From: an uncultured Veillonellaceae bacterium
GTDB lineage: Bacteria > Bacillota > Negativicutes > Selenomonadales > Selenomonadaceae
DNA: 64,000 nucleotides
NCBI GenBank assembly: GCA_902785705.1
Contig: CACZZN010000012.1
Coordinates: forward strand, 1-64,000
Direction: 5' to 3'
Below the pieces are notes generated by a model. That model made no database searches, had not been told where the DNA came from, and worked only from the letters and a program-made list of their open reading frames with translations. Every line of letters starts with the position of its first letter. The stretch's first letter is position 1. The position numbers were made by a program, and so were the translations under genes. Positions 35,312 to 44,483 of the stretch are shown here, in pieces.

Positions 35312-36082
35312 GTGGTCATACGCATGATGGAGCTGATCGGCTCTTTTGTGCTGCGAAGGCTGGAAGAACTCGGCATCGTTGTATTGCTGTACGGCGAGAC
35401 CATGAAGCAGCTTTTCCACCGTCCCCGCATGAGGCATATCATCGCGCAGATGTCGCACCTGGGCGTGGATTCCCTGTCCATTGTGTGCCTGACGCTCTTG
35501 TTTACGGGCGTGGTGTTCACCTTACAGACGGCGGACCAGTTCATCCGGTTTGGGGCGCAGTCTACGGTGGGGGGCATCATCTCCATTGCCATCGGGCGCG
35601 AGCTGGGGCCCGTGCTGGTGGGCGTGGTGTGTGCGGGGCGCGTGGGCGCGGCCATTACGGCGGAGATCAGCACGATGAAGGTCACGGAGCAGATCGACGC
35701 GCTTCGCGTGATGGCGGTGAACCCCGTCAATTACCTGATCGTCCCGCGCATGATTGCCTGCATGATCGTGGTGCCGATGCTGACCATGTTCGGGGATATC
35801 ATCGGCGTACTGGGCGGATGGCTCACTGCGGTGTATTATTCCGGCATCAGCTCGGATATCTTCTGGTCTTCCGTGAATCGGTTCACGGATGCGTTCGATT
35901 TGACGGGTGGCATGATCAAGGCTGTCTTTTTCGGAAACGTCATTGCCGTGCTGGGATGCTACTATGGTCTGCATTCTCCGGATGGCGCGGAAGGCGTCGG
36001 AAAAGCAACAACCAAAACGGTGGTGACGTCCATCATTGTCATTTTTATCTTGAATGCGCTTCTGACGTTCCTATTGTATTAG
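35312..36082 (+). CDS. mlaE: MlaE/YrbE-family ABC permease
   Basis: 256 aa, about five to six membrane segments. TADQFIRFGAQSTVGGIISIAI, RELGPVLVGVVCAGRVGAAITAE (as consecutive strands) and the EQIDALRVMAVNPVNYLIVPR region are hallmarks of MlaE permeases. With MlaF it forms the inner-membrane ABC part of the phospholipid transport system that maintains the outer membrane. GTG 35312 follows AAGGGAGGGG. The stop codon lies in the end repeat of the element 36077-36245, which separates mlaE from mlaF. Confidence 0.95.
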   Translation: MVIRMMELIGSFVLRRLEELGIVVLLYGETMKQLFHRPRMRHIIAQMSHLGVDSLSIVCLTLLFTGVVFTLQTADQFIRFGAQSTVGGIISIAIGRELGPVLVGVVCAGRVGAAITAEISTMKVTEQIDALRVMAVNPVNYLIVPRMIACMIVVPMLTMFGDIIGVLGGWLTAVYYSGISSDIFWSSVNRFTDAFDLTGGMIKAVFFGNVIAVLGCYYGLHSPDGAEGVGKATTKTVVTSIIVIFILNALLTFLLY

Positions 36083-36245
36083 GGAACTGTCCCTAAATAA
36101 ATTCCGTTTCTTGCTTGCCTAAATTCCATCTGTCTGCGTCAGCGAGAACTTGACGTAACTCCGCTACGACTGCGTTTTCGCTTCCTTGCCAGACGAAATT
36201 TATTCTACGCCATAAGCGGAATTTATTTACATCCAGTTCCTAATA
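36077..36245. repeat. Palindromic element between mlaE and mlaF (family 1 relative)
   Basis: About 169 bp. The ends are TATTAGGGAACTG and CAGTTCCTAATA; the arms continue with TAAATAAATTCCG and CGGAATTTATTTA. The centre carries the family core in reverse orientation (CTTGACGTAACTCCGCTACG), which folds as CGTAGC-GGA-GTTACG with one G-U. It provides the mlaE stop codon and lies in the middle of an otherwise continuous operon. Confidence 0.75.
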
Positions 36246-36268
36246 GAGAGTGCAGGAAAAAGGAAAGT

Positions 36269-37033
36269 ATGATAAAATTAATCGATGTCTGCAAGGATTT
36301 CCGTGGGAAGGCTGCGCTTCAGCATGTGAATCTGGAAATCCTGGATGGCGAGACGCTTGCTATCATCGGGGGATCCGGCTCCGGCAAGAGCACGCTTCTG
36401 CGCCTGCTGATTGGGCTGATCCGCCCGAGCAGCGGGGAGATCTGGATCGGACAGGACGAGATTTCGCATATGACAGATGCGGAGATGGACAGGCTCCGCC
36501 TCCGTATGGGGATGGTGTTCCAGTATTCGGCGCTGTTCGATTCCATGACCGTCGGCGACAACGTGGCCTTCGGCCTTCGCGAGCACACCGATTACGACGA
36601 GGCCCGCATCCGGTCTATCGTGGAGGAAAAGCTCCATCAGGTGGGGCTGGAGCATGTGGCGCATCTGATGCCGAATGAGCTTTCCGGCGGCATGAAAAAG
36701 CGCGTTTCGCTGGCGCGGGCCATCGCGATCGAGCCGGAGATTATCTTTTACGACGAGCCGAGCTCGGGGCTGGATCCCATCATGACCTCGAAGATTGACG
36801 AGCTGATCGTGTCAACGCAGCGGGCGCTGCATGTGACATCCGTTGTGGTGACGCATGATATGGCAAGCGCTTGCCGCATCGCGGATCGCATCGCTATGGT
36901 CTATGAGGGCGAGCTGATTGCGGTGGATACGGTGGAGCGTTTCTGCCAGATGAAGGATGAGAGAATACAGGCGTTTTTCCATACGCTGCGCACAGAGAAG
37001 GAGGTGGAGCCATGTCTGCAGAAGCAAAGGTAG
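36269..37033 (+). CDS. mlaF: MlaF-family ABC ATPase
   Basis: 254 aa. Walker A GGSGSGKST, signature LSGGMKKRV, Walker B IIFYDEPSSGLDP and the switch His in VVVTHDM are all intact. It drives phospholipid movement with MlaE and MlaD. ATG 36269 follows AGGAAAG. It overlaps mlaD by 22 bp. Confidence 0.96.
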   Translation: MIKLIDVCKDFRGKAALQHVNLEILDGETLAIIGGSGSGKSTLLRLLIGLIRPSSGEIWIGQDEISHMTDAEMDRLRLRMGMVFQYSALFDSMTVGDNVAFGLREHTDYDEARIRSIVEEKLHQVGLEHVAHLMPNELSGGMKKRVSLARAIAIEPEIIFYDEPSSGLDPIMTSKIDELIVSTQRALHVTSVVVTHDMASACRIADRIAMVYEGELIAVDTVERFCQMKDERIQAFFHTLRTEKEVEPCLQKQR

Positions 37034-38295
37034 GAGTGTTTACCCTTGCCGGACTGATCACGGTCATTGCGGCTGTGGTCTGGCTGGGCCATTTCCAGCT
37101 CTTTGACAGCAAAGGCTATATGGTCTATGTCGGATTCCGCGAGGCAATTGGGCTGGCGCCTCAGTCCAGCGTCCAGCTTTCGGGTGTTCCCATTGGCACG
37201 GTCAAAGACATTGAAAACGATGGCGTCGGGGTGACGGTCACATTGGATATCATGTCGAAGGTGAAGATACCCCAAGGGTCGCATATTACGATCACCAGTA
37301 CCGGCGTCATGGGAGAAAAATTTGTCAATATCCATCCGGGGGAGGATTTTGGGGAATATCTGCAGAATGGCGATTATGTCATTGGCATCGATGAAACGAC
37401 GATGGAGGTCATGTTCGACAATATGAACAAGGCGGTGCTGCAGGTGCGCGAGATGCTGGCCTCGATGAACAGCATCGTGGGCGATCCGCTGCTGAAGAAG
37501 TCCCTGCTGGAGATGAGCGTGAACATGAACCAGGCCACGGCGAATATCGCGGGCATGACGGGCTCCTTGGAGCGCATGGCTCTCGGAAGCGAGGAAAATG
37601 TCCAGCAGGCGGTGCGGCAGCTGAATGTGGTGCTGTCCGGCATGGAGCGCACCATGGCAAGCGTGGAGCACATGATGGCGAACATCGACAGCGTGGCGGG
37701 AGATCCGCAGGTGGCCGAGAACATGCGTATCACATTGCAGAATATCACGGTGACGAGCGAGAAGGTCGCACAGATCGCGGACAATATCCATCAGATTACG
37801 GGAGATCCGCAGACGGTGGAGGATGCCAAGGCCATCGTCCATAATGCGCGTTCAATCACAGAACGGGCCGATAAGATGATGGGCGGCGTTTCCAAGATCG
37901 GTGTCAAGCCGTCGGTGGACGTGCTGTACAGCGGCGGCGCCCATCGGTGGTCCGCGAATGCGAATGTGGAGATCGGAGCGCCGGATGGGCCGTTCCTGGC
38001 CCTTGGCCTGGATGATATCGGTGAGGACAATCTCGTGAATGCGCAGGTGGGAAAGAAATTCGGCGCAATCGGCGCAAGGGCCGGCGTTGTGGCCAGCAAG
38101 CCAGGCATCGGGCTCGATGCCTACGCTGGCGACCGCTTCAAGTTCTCGGCGGATGCATATAATGTGAATGATGCGACACTTCGCCTGCGGGCGCAATACA
38201 GGATCGCCGGAGGAACCTACCTCATGGGACAGTGGAATGAGGTGAACCATGGGGAGAAACGCAAGGCATTTGTAGGCGTGAAACAGGAATTTTGA
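37012..38295 (+). CDS. mlaD: MlaD-family MCE protein with C-terminal beta-rich domain
   Basis: 427 aa. An N-terminal membrane anchor (5-25) precedes the MCE domain (about 35-115: YVGFREAIGLAPQSSVQL, GVPIGTVKDI). A long helical region runs from about 120 to 295. The last 130 residues (from VLYSGGAHRWSANANVEIG to FVGVKQEF, ending in Phe) look like an outer-membrane beta-barrel. This makes it much longer than E. coli MlaD (183 aa). It matches the fused transenvelope MlaD described in the Negativicute Veillonella parvula. ATG 37012 follows GGAGGTGG. Confidence 0.93.
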   Translation: MSAEAKVGVFTLAGLITVIAAVVWLGHFQLFDSKGYMVYVGFREAIGLAPQSSVQLSGVPIGTVKDIENDGVGVTVTLDIMSKVKIPQGSHITITSTGVMGEKFVNIHPGEDFGEYLQNGDYVIGIDETTMEVMFDNMNKAVLQVREMLASMNSIVGDPLLKKSLLEMSVNMNQATANIAGMTGSLERMALGSEENVQQAVRQLNVVLSGMERTMASVEHMMANIDSVAGDPQVAENMRITLQNITVTSEKVAQIADNIHQITGDPQTVEDAKAIVHNARSITERADKMMGGVSKIGVKPSVDVLYSGGAHRWSANANVEIGAPDGPFLALGLDDIGEDNLVNAQVGKKFGAIGARAGVVASKPGIGLDAYAGDRFKFSADAYNVNDATLRLRAQYRIAGGTYLMGQWNEVNHGEKRKAFVGVKQEF

Positions 38296-38320
38296 TAGTA
38301 TTTCTGAATTGTGGTATAAT
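38292..38320 (+). promoter_or_regulatory. Promoter of tolC
   Basis: TTGATA (38292-38297), 17 bp, TATAAT (38315-38320). It begins inside the last codons of mlaD. The leader contains the family 2 hairpin at 38354-38370. Confidence 0.7.
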
Positions 38321-38328
38321 CATGCGGT

Positions 38329-38395
38329 ACAGAGATTTCGTGTAAAGACGTGTGGACACCGCAGGTGTCCGGTAAGCTTGGCATAAGCATGGTCT
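38329..38395 (+). repeat. Partial family 2 repeat in the tolC leader
   Basis: GAGATTTCGTGTAAAGACGTG matches the end of the outer stem of the 17191 units. It is followed by GGACACC (38354-38360), GCA, GGTGTCC (38364-38370) and GGTAAG, the same hairpin as at 17260-17276 but with a changed loop base. Confidence 0.65.
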
Positions 38396-38421
38396 GTAGG
38401 GGACATAAGGAGGAACTCAGC

Positions 38422-40080
38422 GTGAAGAAAAACAATCGGTTCTATAAAAAACTCACGGCGTTGGTGCTGGGCAGTCTGATGGCCTGCTCCGCCGCAGGGG
38501 TGGCGGGAGCCGCTCCGGTGCGTGATATCGACTTGGATGAGAGCGTGTCGCTGGCTTTTGCCAACAACCGCGATATCAAGCAGCAGGTCGCGAATGTGGA
38601 TGCTGCTGCATGGTCACTGAGCAAGGAGCGCCGGACGGATGCGCCGACCCTGAGATGGAATTCGGGATTTACCCGACAGGGCGGGAAGTATTACGGCTTG
38701 CAAGGCACGGATGGCAATGTGTGGAACAATACTTTGGGATTGAATTACTCGATTTATACGGGCGGAGAGCGCACGCAGAAGATCAATCAGGCGCGCTATG
38801 ACGTGAACAGCGCGGATCTGACACTGGAAAATACGCTCCAGACGGTGCGGGCGACGACGATGCAGTATTACTACAACGTGCTGAATTACCGCAATATGGT
38901 GGAGGTCGAGGAACAGCAGGTACGCAACTACCAGATGCATCTGGCCAATGTCAATGCGCAGTATCGCGTGGGAACGGTGGCGAAGTCTGACGTGCTCACG
39001 ACGGAAGTGTATCTGGCGAATGCCCAAAAGGCTCTTGTGGATGCGCTGAACAACTATAATGTCGCGATTGCGACGTTGAACCGTTATATCGGGCTTCCGA
39101 CGGATACGATGCTCAATTTGAAGGATCAGCTCGCTTACACGAAATACGATTTGAATTTGGATGATTGTACCCTGTACGCGCTGGACAACCGTCCGGATGT
39201 GATGTCGGCAGACTATGCGGTGAAGAAGGCAGAGGCCACCATGGAGGCAGACAAGGCGGGATGGCGCCCGTCTGTGGCTGCGGCGCTTTCCACGGGGCGC
39301 GGGGACAGCTGGTACGGATCTAACTCAAACGATCACACGAACGCGGGTCTTTGGACCGCAGGCCTCACGATGAACTGGAATATCTTCGATAACGGCACGA
39401 CCTCTGCCAACGTGAACTCTGACAAGGCCAAAATGCGCAGGGCAGAGGAAGAGGCTGCATCGGCACGTGAGGTCGCGCAGTTGGAGGTGCGCTCTGCTTA
39501 TCTGAGCTTGCAGGCAGCAGAAACGACCATCGAGACGACACAGGTAGCGGTCAGCAAGGCAGAGGAAGACTATAAGATCGCACAGGCCCGCTACAGTGCA
39601 GGTGTGGATACGAACCTTGCCGTTATGGATGCCGAGAAAAAGCTGACGGAGGCGCGTCAGAACTACTATTCTTCCCTTTATAACTACAATGTGAGCAAGG
39701 CACGGCTGGACAAGGCCATGGGCATTCCGGTTCTGCTGGATGTGCCGCGCTATGTAGCGGCGGAGCAGGAGGGCAAGAGCCCGGCAAAGGCGCATGAGAC
39801 AGCGGCGCTGACGGAAGCGCAGAAAGCTATGCCGAAGGCAAAAGAAGCTGCTCCGGCCATCCTGATCGAGAAGGCAGAGGTAGCGCGCATGATTGAGCAG
39901 GCTAAGGCAGAGAAAGCCAAAAAGGCGGAGGACGCAGGCAGGACGGCTGTACAGAAGCCGCCTGTGAAGGAAGAAAAACAGCAGACAAAGACAGAAACGG
40001 GGACTGCGGCAGAGATGCAGAAACTGTCAGAACAGGTCGCGGAGTCCCAGGCTGAGGTCGCGCAGGAGCTTGCAAGCTGA
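38422..40080 (+). CDS. tolC: TolC-family outer membrane efflux protein
   Basis: 552 aa. Signal peptide 1-33 (LTALVLGSLMACSAAGVAGA), then two TolC repeat halves with long helical hairpins (about 40-240 and 245-445) and the usual SYxxG-type and ARYSAGVDTNLAVMDAEKKL segments. It should form a trimeric channel through the outer membrane and periplasm. The last 110 residues are an unusual low-complexity tail rich in Lys, Glu, Ala and Gln, absent from E. coli TolC. GTG 38422 follows AAGGAGGAA. It has its own promoter and lies between mlaD and tamB. Confidence 0.92.
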   Translation: MKKNNRFYKKLTALVLGSLMACSAAGVAGAAPVRDIDLDESVSLAFANNRDIKQQVANVDAAAWSLSKERRTDAPTLRWNSGFTRQGGKYYGLQGTDGNVWNNTLGLNYSIYTGGERTQKINQARYDVNSADLTLENTLQTVRATTMQYYYNVLNYRNMVEVEEQQVRNYQMHLANVNAQYRVGTVAKSDVLTTEVYLANAQKALVDALNNYNVAIATLNRYIGLPTDTMLNLKDQLAYTKYDLNLDDCTLYALDNRPDVMSADYAVKKAEATMEADKAGWRPSVAAALSTGRGDSWYGSNSNDHTNAGLWTAGLTMNWNIFDNGTTSANVNSDKAKMRRAEEEAASAREVAQLEVRSAYLSLQAAETTIETTQVAVSKAEEDYKIAQARYSAGVDTNLAVMDAEKKLTEARQNYYSSLYNYNVSKARLDKAMGIPVLLDVPRYVAAEQEGKSPAKAHETAALTEAQKAMPKAKEAAPAILIEKAEVARMIEQAKAEKAKKAEDAGRTAVQKPPVKEEKQQTKTETGTAAEMQKLSEQVAESQAEVAQELAS

Positions 40081-40122
40081 TGGAGGCAACTGTGGATTGA
40101 CCATCATCGTCGGAGGTTTCGG

Positions 40123-43100
40123 ATGAAAGGCAGAACAGCAGGTATTGCGGCAGGCATTCTCTTTGGGATTGTCCTGCTCGCCATGACAGGTTTGTGGTAC
40201 TTTCAGCAGCAGCGGGAGGCACTGTTCCGGCAGGCGGGGCAGACTGCCTCCGTCATGGCTGCGGAAGCATTGGGGACGGAAGTGTCTGTCGGCAGTATCG
40301 CTGTGGATTCACTGGACGAGCTCACGATCAAGGATGTTGTTCTCTATGATAAGCAGGCGGAATGCATTGCGCGTGTCCGGGAGGCGCAGGTGCATGTCCG
40401 CCTGCTTTCTGCGCTTCAGGAGCCTGCCGCGGCAGTGGACGAGATCGTTGTGCGGGGCGCGGAGGGCTATCTGGAGCAGCGGGGAGACGGGAGCTGGAAC
40501 GTGGAAGACATCACGACTTCAGATGACAGCGAAAGCGCGTTCCGGGGGAAGATCCGCATTGAGGACAGCCAGCTGACCGGCAGGATGCAGGGCAAAGAAG
40601 TGAAGCTTTCGGAGGTCAATGGCACGCTGGATCTGTCCTCCTATCCTGCGATCCGGACGAATTTCGCAGCGGTCAGCGGGGGAACGCCCATTGAAGGTTC
40701 GGGAACGCTTTCCTCGGATCGTCAGATCTTGAATATCGAGCTTGGTGCGGCGGACCTTATGGAGTATATCGGGCTTCTGCCAAAGGATCTTCTGCCGGAG
40801 GGCGTGGAGATCCGGGCAGGCAAGCTGGCCTATGCCAAGGCTGCCATCCTGCGGCAGTATGATACCCTGAGCTTCAGCGGCGAAGCTGCCTATGAGGCAG
40901 GCAAAGTGAAGGTGCTGGATACGGTCGTGGAGAATATCCATGGTTTTGCATCCTTTACGGATGCAGAGGTCCTGCTTTCTGCCCATGCGGAGGCAAATGC
41001 GCAGAAGGCGTATGCCCATGGCAAGATCCGCATCGACTTGCCAGATCCGCAGCTGGATTTGAAGGTATCCTCGGATTCTTTTGCCCCCCATGAGGTGCTG
41101 GCCGCTGTTCCCCTTGAGGGCGCGGCTGCTTTTGAGGCGCACGTCACGGGAACGGCCGCGTCTCCCGTGGTGGACGGCACCGTGCGCTCGGATCGGATGG
41201 GTGCATATGGAGTGGCTGCCGAGCAAATTTCGGCGCGTGTGCACTATGCCGACAACATGGTCCAGATCTCCGAGATGAAAGCGAATCTTCTGGGAGGCTC
41301 TGTGTCCGGTGATGCAGAGATACTGGCAAAGGATCTCGCCTATACCGCGCACGTGAAAGCAGAGGGATTGGATACGTCAAAGCTGGGGGCATTTTTGCCC
41401 GCTGCCGAAGGTGTGACGGGGCGGCTGACGGCAGATCTTGGCATCCACGGAAGGGACACGCATTGGGAGGAAATGCAGGTCTATGGCAGCGCATCCGTGG
41501 CAGACGGCTCCTACCGCGATTTGCCGATTGAGCGCCTGGACACCTCCTTTTTCCTGACGCGGGATGAAGCCAAAATCGACTACTTGAGCCTGCAGATGCC
41601 GAATCGGAGCAGTATCGGGCTGGAGGGAAGCATCAGGATCGAGCAGGATCTCGACCTGGCTTTTTACGGTGGGCATGTGGATCTGTCCCTGCTTTCCAGG
41701 CTCATTCCCCAAGCGGATATGAGCGGCCTTTCGGATTTTCAGGGACGCGTCAAGGGTGTGCTGTCGAATCCGCAGGTCGATATCAAGTTTTCCGCGTTGC
41801 ATGGCACTTTGTTCAAGCAGCCTTTTGACAGCTTGAAGGCACAGGCCTCCGGCAGCTTGGATGGCATAGGTATTGATGATTTCCAGATGGAGCGGAACGG
41901 AAAGAGTGTGTGGCAGGTGCAGGGAGCGGTCGGTTTTGTCGGCGAGAAAAAAATCCGCCTGCGGATCGACACCGAGGGAGCCAGGATGGAGGACATCGTG
42001 GCACTTGCAGCTCCCGGGCAAAAGCTCACGGGCAACGTGGATAATGTCATCACGATCACCGGCACGCTGGACGAGCCGCATGTCGTGGGCTATATCCACT
42101 TCACGCGCGGAAGCTATAACGGCATGCTGATCTCCGGCATGGACGGCGATTATTTCATGGAGGGGAATGACCTGCGGCTGCAGGACTTCCACATCTTCTC
42201 GCCCATGGTGGACATGGATCTGAACGGCATCCTGAATCGTGAGACTTTGGCGCTGGATATGAAGGTCGCGGCCAAGGAGGTCAATATGAAGCGGTTCCAG
42301 AGCAAGCTGCCCTACGAGGCCTCCGGGATCGGTACCTTTGCCGGAACCATCGGAGGGACGGTGGACGAGCCGACCTTTTCCGGGCTTTTGGATGCGCCGG
42401 AGCTGATCCTGAATGGGGTCAGCATCCGAAATGTGCATGGAAAGCTCCAGTATGACCATGGCAATCTTTATCTGAAGGAATTCGGCTTCTTGCAGGGAGA
42501 GGGGGCCTATGGACTGGAAAGCGTTTTCCATACGAATACGGAAGCCATTGACGGCATGGTCGCGGTCACGGACGCGGAGATCAGCGAGCTTTGCGCGTTG
42601 ATGAACCAAGGGGAGATACCGCTTTCGGGCAAACTGAGCAGCACCATCGATTTGGGAGGGACACTGTCCAATCCGAACCTGCACGTGGTGGGAGAGATTC
42701 CTCAGGGCATTCTGGCGGGACATGATATCCACGCGGTAACGCTGGATCTGAATCTGCTCAACCACGTTGTCTATATCAATCGGTTCTCGGGTCTGCAGGG
42801 AGCATCCGGCCTTTTGAATGTCTCCGGCAACGTGGATTTGAACGGCCCGATGGATGCCCATGTTTCGGCGAAGGGTATCGAGATGGGGCTGTTGACAAGC
42901 GTTGCAGGGTCAACGGCAGATGTGATCGGCACCGTGGACATGGAGGCGGCGATCGGAGGATACCTTTCCAATCCGTCTGCCCATGTGGCAGTGACTGCCT
43001 TCCAAGGGGGCGTCAAGGGCGCGACCTTTGATCAGTTGCAGGGAAATCTGGAGCTGAAGAACGGACTGATCGATGTCAAGCAGATGGTCGTGCAGAAACA

Positions 43101-44454
43101 GGTGCTGGACCAGCAGTATCGGGCCAGCGCTTTTGGCATTGTGCCGCTCCGGGCATTGACGGCGAAGGGCACGGAGGAATTGAATGGTTATGAACAAATC
43201 AAGCTGCACGTTGAGCTGAACGATGCCGACATGAGCCTGCTGCCGGTTTTTTCGCCGCAGGTGGAATGGGCGCTGGGGAAGACCGATGGGAACCTGGAGA
43301 TCACGGGCACGCTTGCGCACCCGAGGTTCAACGGCAGCTTCGGGATTCCCGACGGCAGCGTGAAACTGCGGGCGCTGGAAAAACCGGTGGAGCATATCAA
43401 GGTGAAGGCTGTCTTTTCCGATGGCAAGATGGTGCTGGAGGAGTGCACGGGCTATCTCGGAAAGGGGCAGTACCGTCTGGCGGGAAGCATGGGATTGAGC
43501 GGACTGACGCCCGTGGACTATGATTTTTCTCTGCTTGCGGATGCATTGGACATCCAGAGCGGGGCCTACCGCGGGCCGCTCAATGTGGAGCTGCATCTGA
43601 AGGAAGGCGAATTCTTCCAGCGGCGCCTGCCGAAACTGTCGGGACATATCAATCTGGATGACTGCGTGATTTCGGCATTGAGCGCTCCTGCCTCGGAAGG
43701 GGAGATGCCGGATGTGATTCTGGATCTTGCCCTGAATCTGGGGGACAATGTGCATTTCTACAATGCGTATGCCTATGATATGTATGTATCCGGCTCTGCA
43801 CGCTTTGAGGGCACCACGAGGCATCCGAAGCCGTCCGGCACATTGTCGGCGAAGCGCGGCGCAACGGTTAACTTTATGAAGACTGTGTTCCGTGTCTATG
43901 AGGGTGAGCTGTATTTCAATCAGATCGGTTCTTTTTTGCCCAGCGTGAACTTTTTGGCGGAATCGCGGCTGAATCAGACGACGGTCACCCTGTCCCTGAA
44001 AGGCCCTCTGGACAAGATGGAGAAGCGCCTGAGCTCGAATCCCGAGATGAGCGAGACGGAAATCCTCAAGCTGCTGACTTTGCGAGAGGCCTATCGCGAG
44101 GGGAAGGGCATGGATGCCACGGACCTTTTGATGGCAGGGCTTCAGATGAGCGTGCTTTCGGAAGTGGAGAGCGCCGTGCGCAAAGTGTTCTATCTGGATC
44201 AGTTTACCATTGCCCGGGGAAGCGGTGCGGCATTCGAGCATCGTCAGGAGGGCGAGCGGACAGAGAAGGTTTACCACGTTACCATCGGAAAATATGTCAG
44301 CAACAAAGTGATGCTGCGGTACACGCAAGAAATCGGCGGCGAGCAGATCACCCGCTACGGTGTGATGTACGACTTGAACGATCATATTGGGCTGACCGTG
44401 GAGCGACAGGGCAAAGCCAATATCGTCGGCATGGAAGCGCGGATGAAATTTTGA
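40123..44454 (+). CDS. tamB: TamB/AsmA-like translocation and assembly protein
   Basis: 1443 aa. The N-terminal signal anchor is GILFGIVLLAMTGLWYF (about 9-27). A very long repetitive beta-helical region follows, and the C-terminal TamB (DUF490) domain is at about 1090-1443 (GTLSAKRGATVNFMKTVF, MSETEILKLLTLR, ITRYGVMYDLND). Such proteins bridge the inner and outer membranes and carry phospholipid in a hydrophobic groove. ATG 40123 follows GGAGGTTTC. It ends overlapping the possible early start of the sigma gene. Confidence 0.95.
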   Translation: MKGRTAGIAAGILFGIVLLAMTGLWYFQQQREALFRQAGQTASVMAAEALGTEVSVGSIAVDSLDELTIKDVVLYDKQAECIARVREAQVHVRLLSALQEPAAAVDEIVVRGAEGYLEQRGDGSWNVEDITTSDDSESAFRGKIRIEDSQLTGRMQGKEVKLSEVNGTLDLSSYPAIRTNFAAVSGGTPIEGSGTLSSDRQILNIELGAADLMEYIGLLPKDLLPEGVEIRAGKLAYAKAAILRQYDTLSFSGEAAYEAGKVKVLDTVVENIHGFASFTDAEVLLSAHAEANAQKAYAHGKIRIDLPDPQLDLKVSSDSFAPHEVLAAVPLEGAAAFEAHVTGTAASPVVDGTVRSDRMGAYGVAAEQISARVHYADNMVQISEMKANLLGGSVSGDAEILAKDLAYTAHVKAEGLDTSKLGAFLPAAEGVTGRLTADLGIHGRDTHWEEMQVYGSASVADGSYRDLPIERLDTSFFLTRDEAKIDYLSLQMPNRSSIGLEGSIRIEQDLDLAFYGGHVDLSLLSRLIPQADMSGLSDFQGRVKGVLSNPQVDIKFSALHGTLFKQPFDSLKAQASGSLDGIGIDDFQMERNGKSVWQVQGAVGFVGEKKIRLRIDTEGARMEDIVALAAPGQKLTGNVDNVITITGTLDEPHVVGYIHFTRGSYNGMLISGMDGDYFMEGNDLRLQDFHIFSPMVDMDLNGILNRETLALDMKVAAKEVNMKRFQSKLPYEASGIGTFAGTIGGTVDEPTFSGLLDAPELILNGVSIRNVHGKLQYDHGNLYLKEFGFLQGEGAYGLESVFHTNTEAIDGMVAVTDAEISELCALMNQGEIPLSGKLSSTIDLGGTLSNPNLHVVGEIPQGILAGHDIHAVTLDLNLLNHVVYINRFSGLQGASGLLNVSGNVDLNGPMDAHVSAKGIEMGLLTSVAGSTADVIGTVDMEAAIGGYLSNPSAHVAVTAFQGGVKGATFDQLQGNLELKNGLIDVKQMVVQKQVLDQQYRASAFGIVPLRALTAKGTEELNGYEQIKLHVELNDADMSLLPVFSPQVEWALGKTDGNLEITGTLAHPRFNGSFGIPDGSVKLRALEKPVEHIKVKAVFSDGKMVLEECTGYLGKGQYRLAGSMGLSGLTPVDYDFSLLADALDIQSGAYRGPLNVELHLKEGEFFQRRLPKLSGHINLDDCVISALSAPASEGEMPDVILDLALNLGDNVHFYNAYAYDMYVSGSARFEGTTRHPKPSGTLSAKRGATVNFMKTVFRVYEGELYFNQIGSFLPSVNFLAESRLNQTTVTLSLKGPLDKMEKRLSSNPEMSETEILKLLTLREAYREGKGMDATDLLMAGLQMSVLSEVESAVRKVFYLDQFTIARGSGAAFEHRQEGERTEKVYHVTIGKYVSNKVMLRYTQEIGGEQITRYGVMYDLNDHIGLTVERQGKANIVGMEARMKF

Positions 44455-44483
44455 TGCGAAGCGGGCGTATGGGAGGTGAGTTT

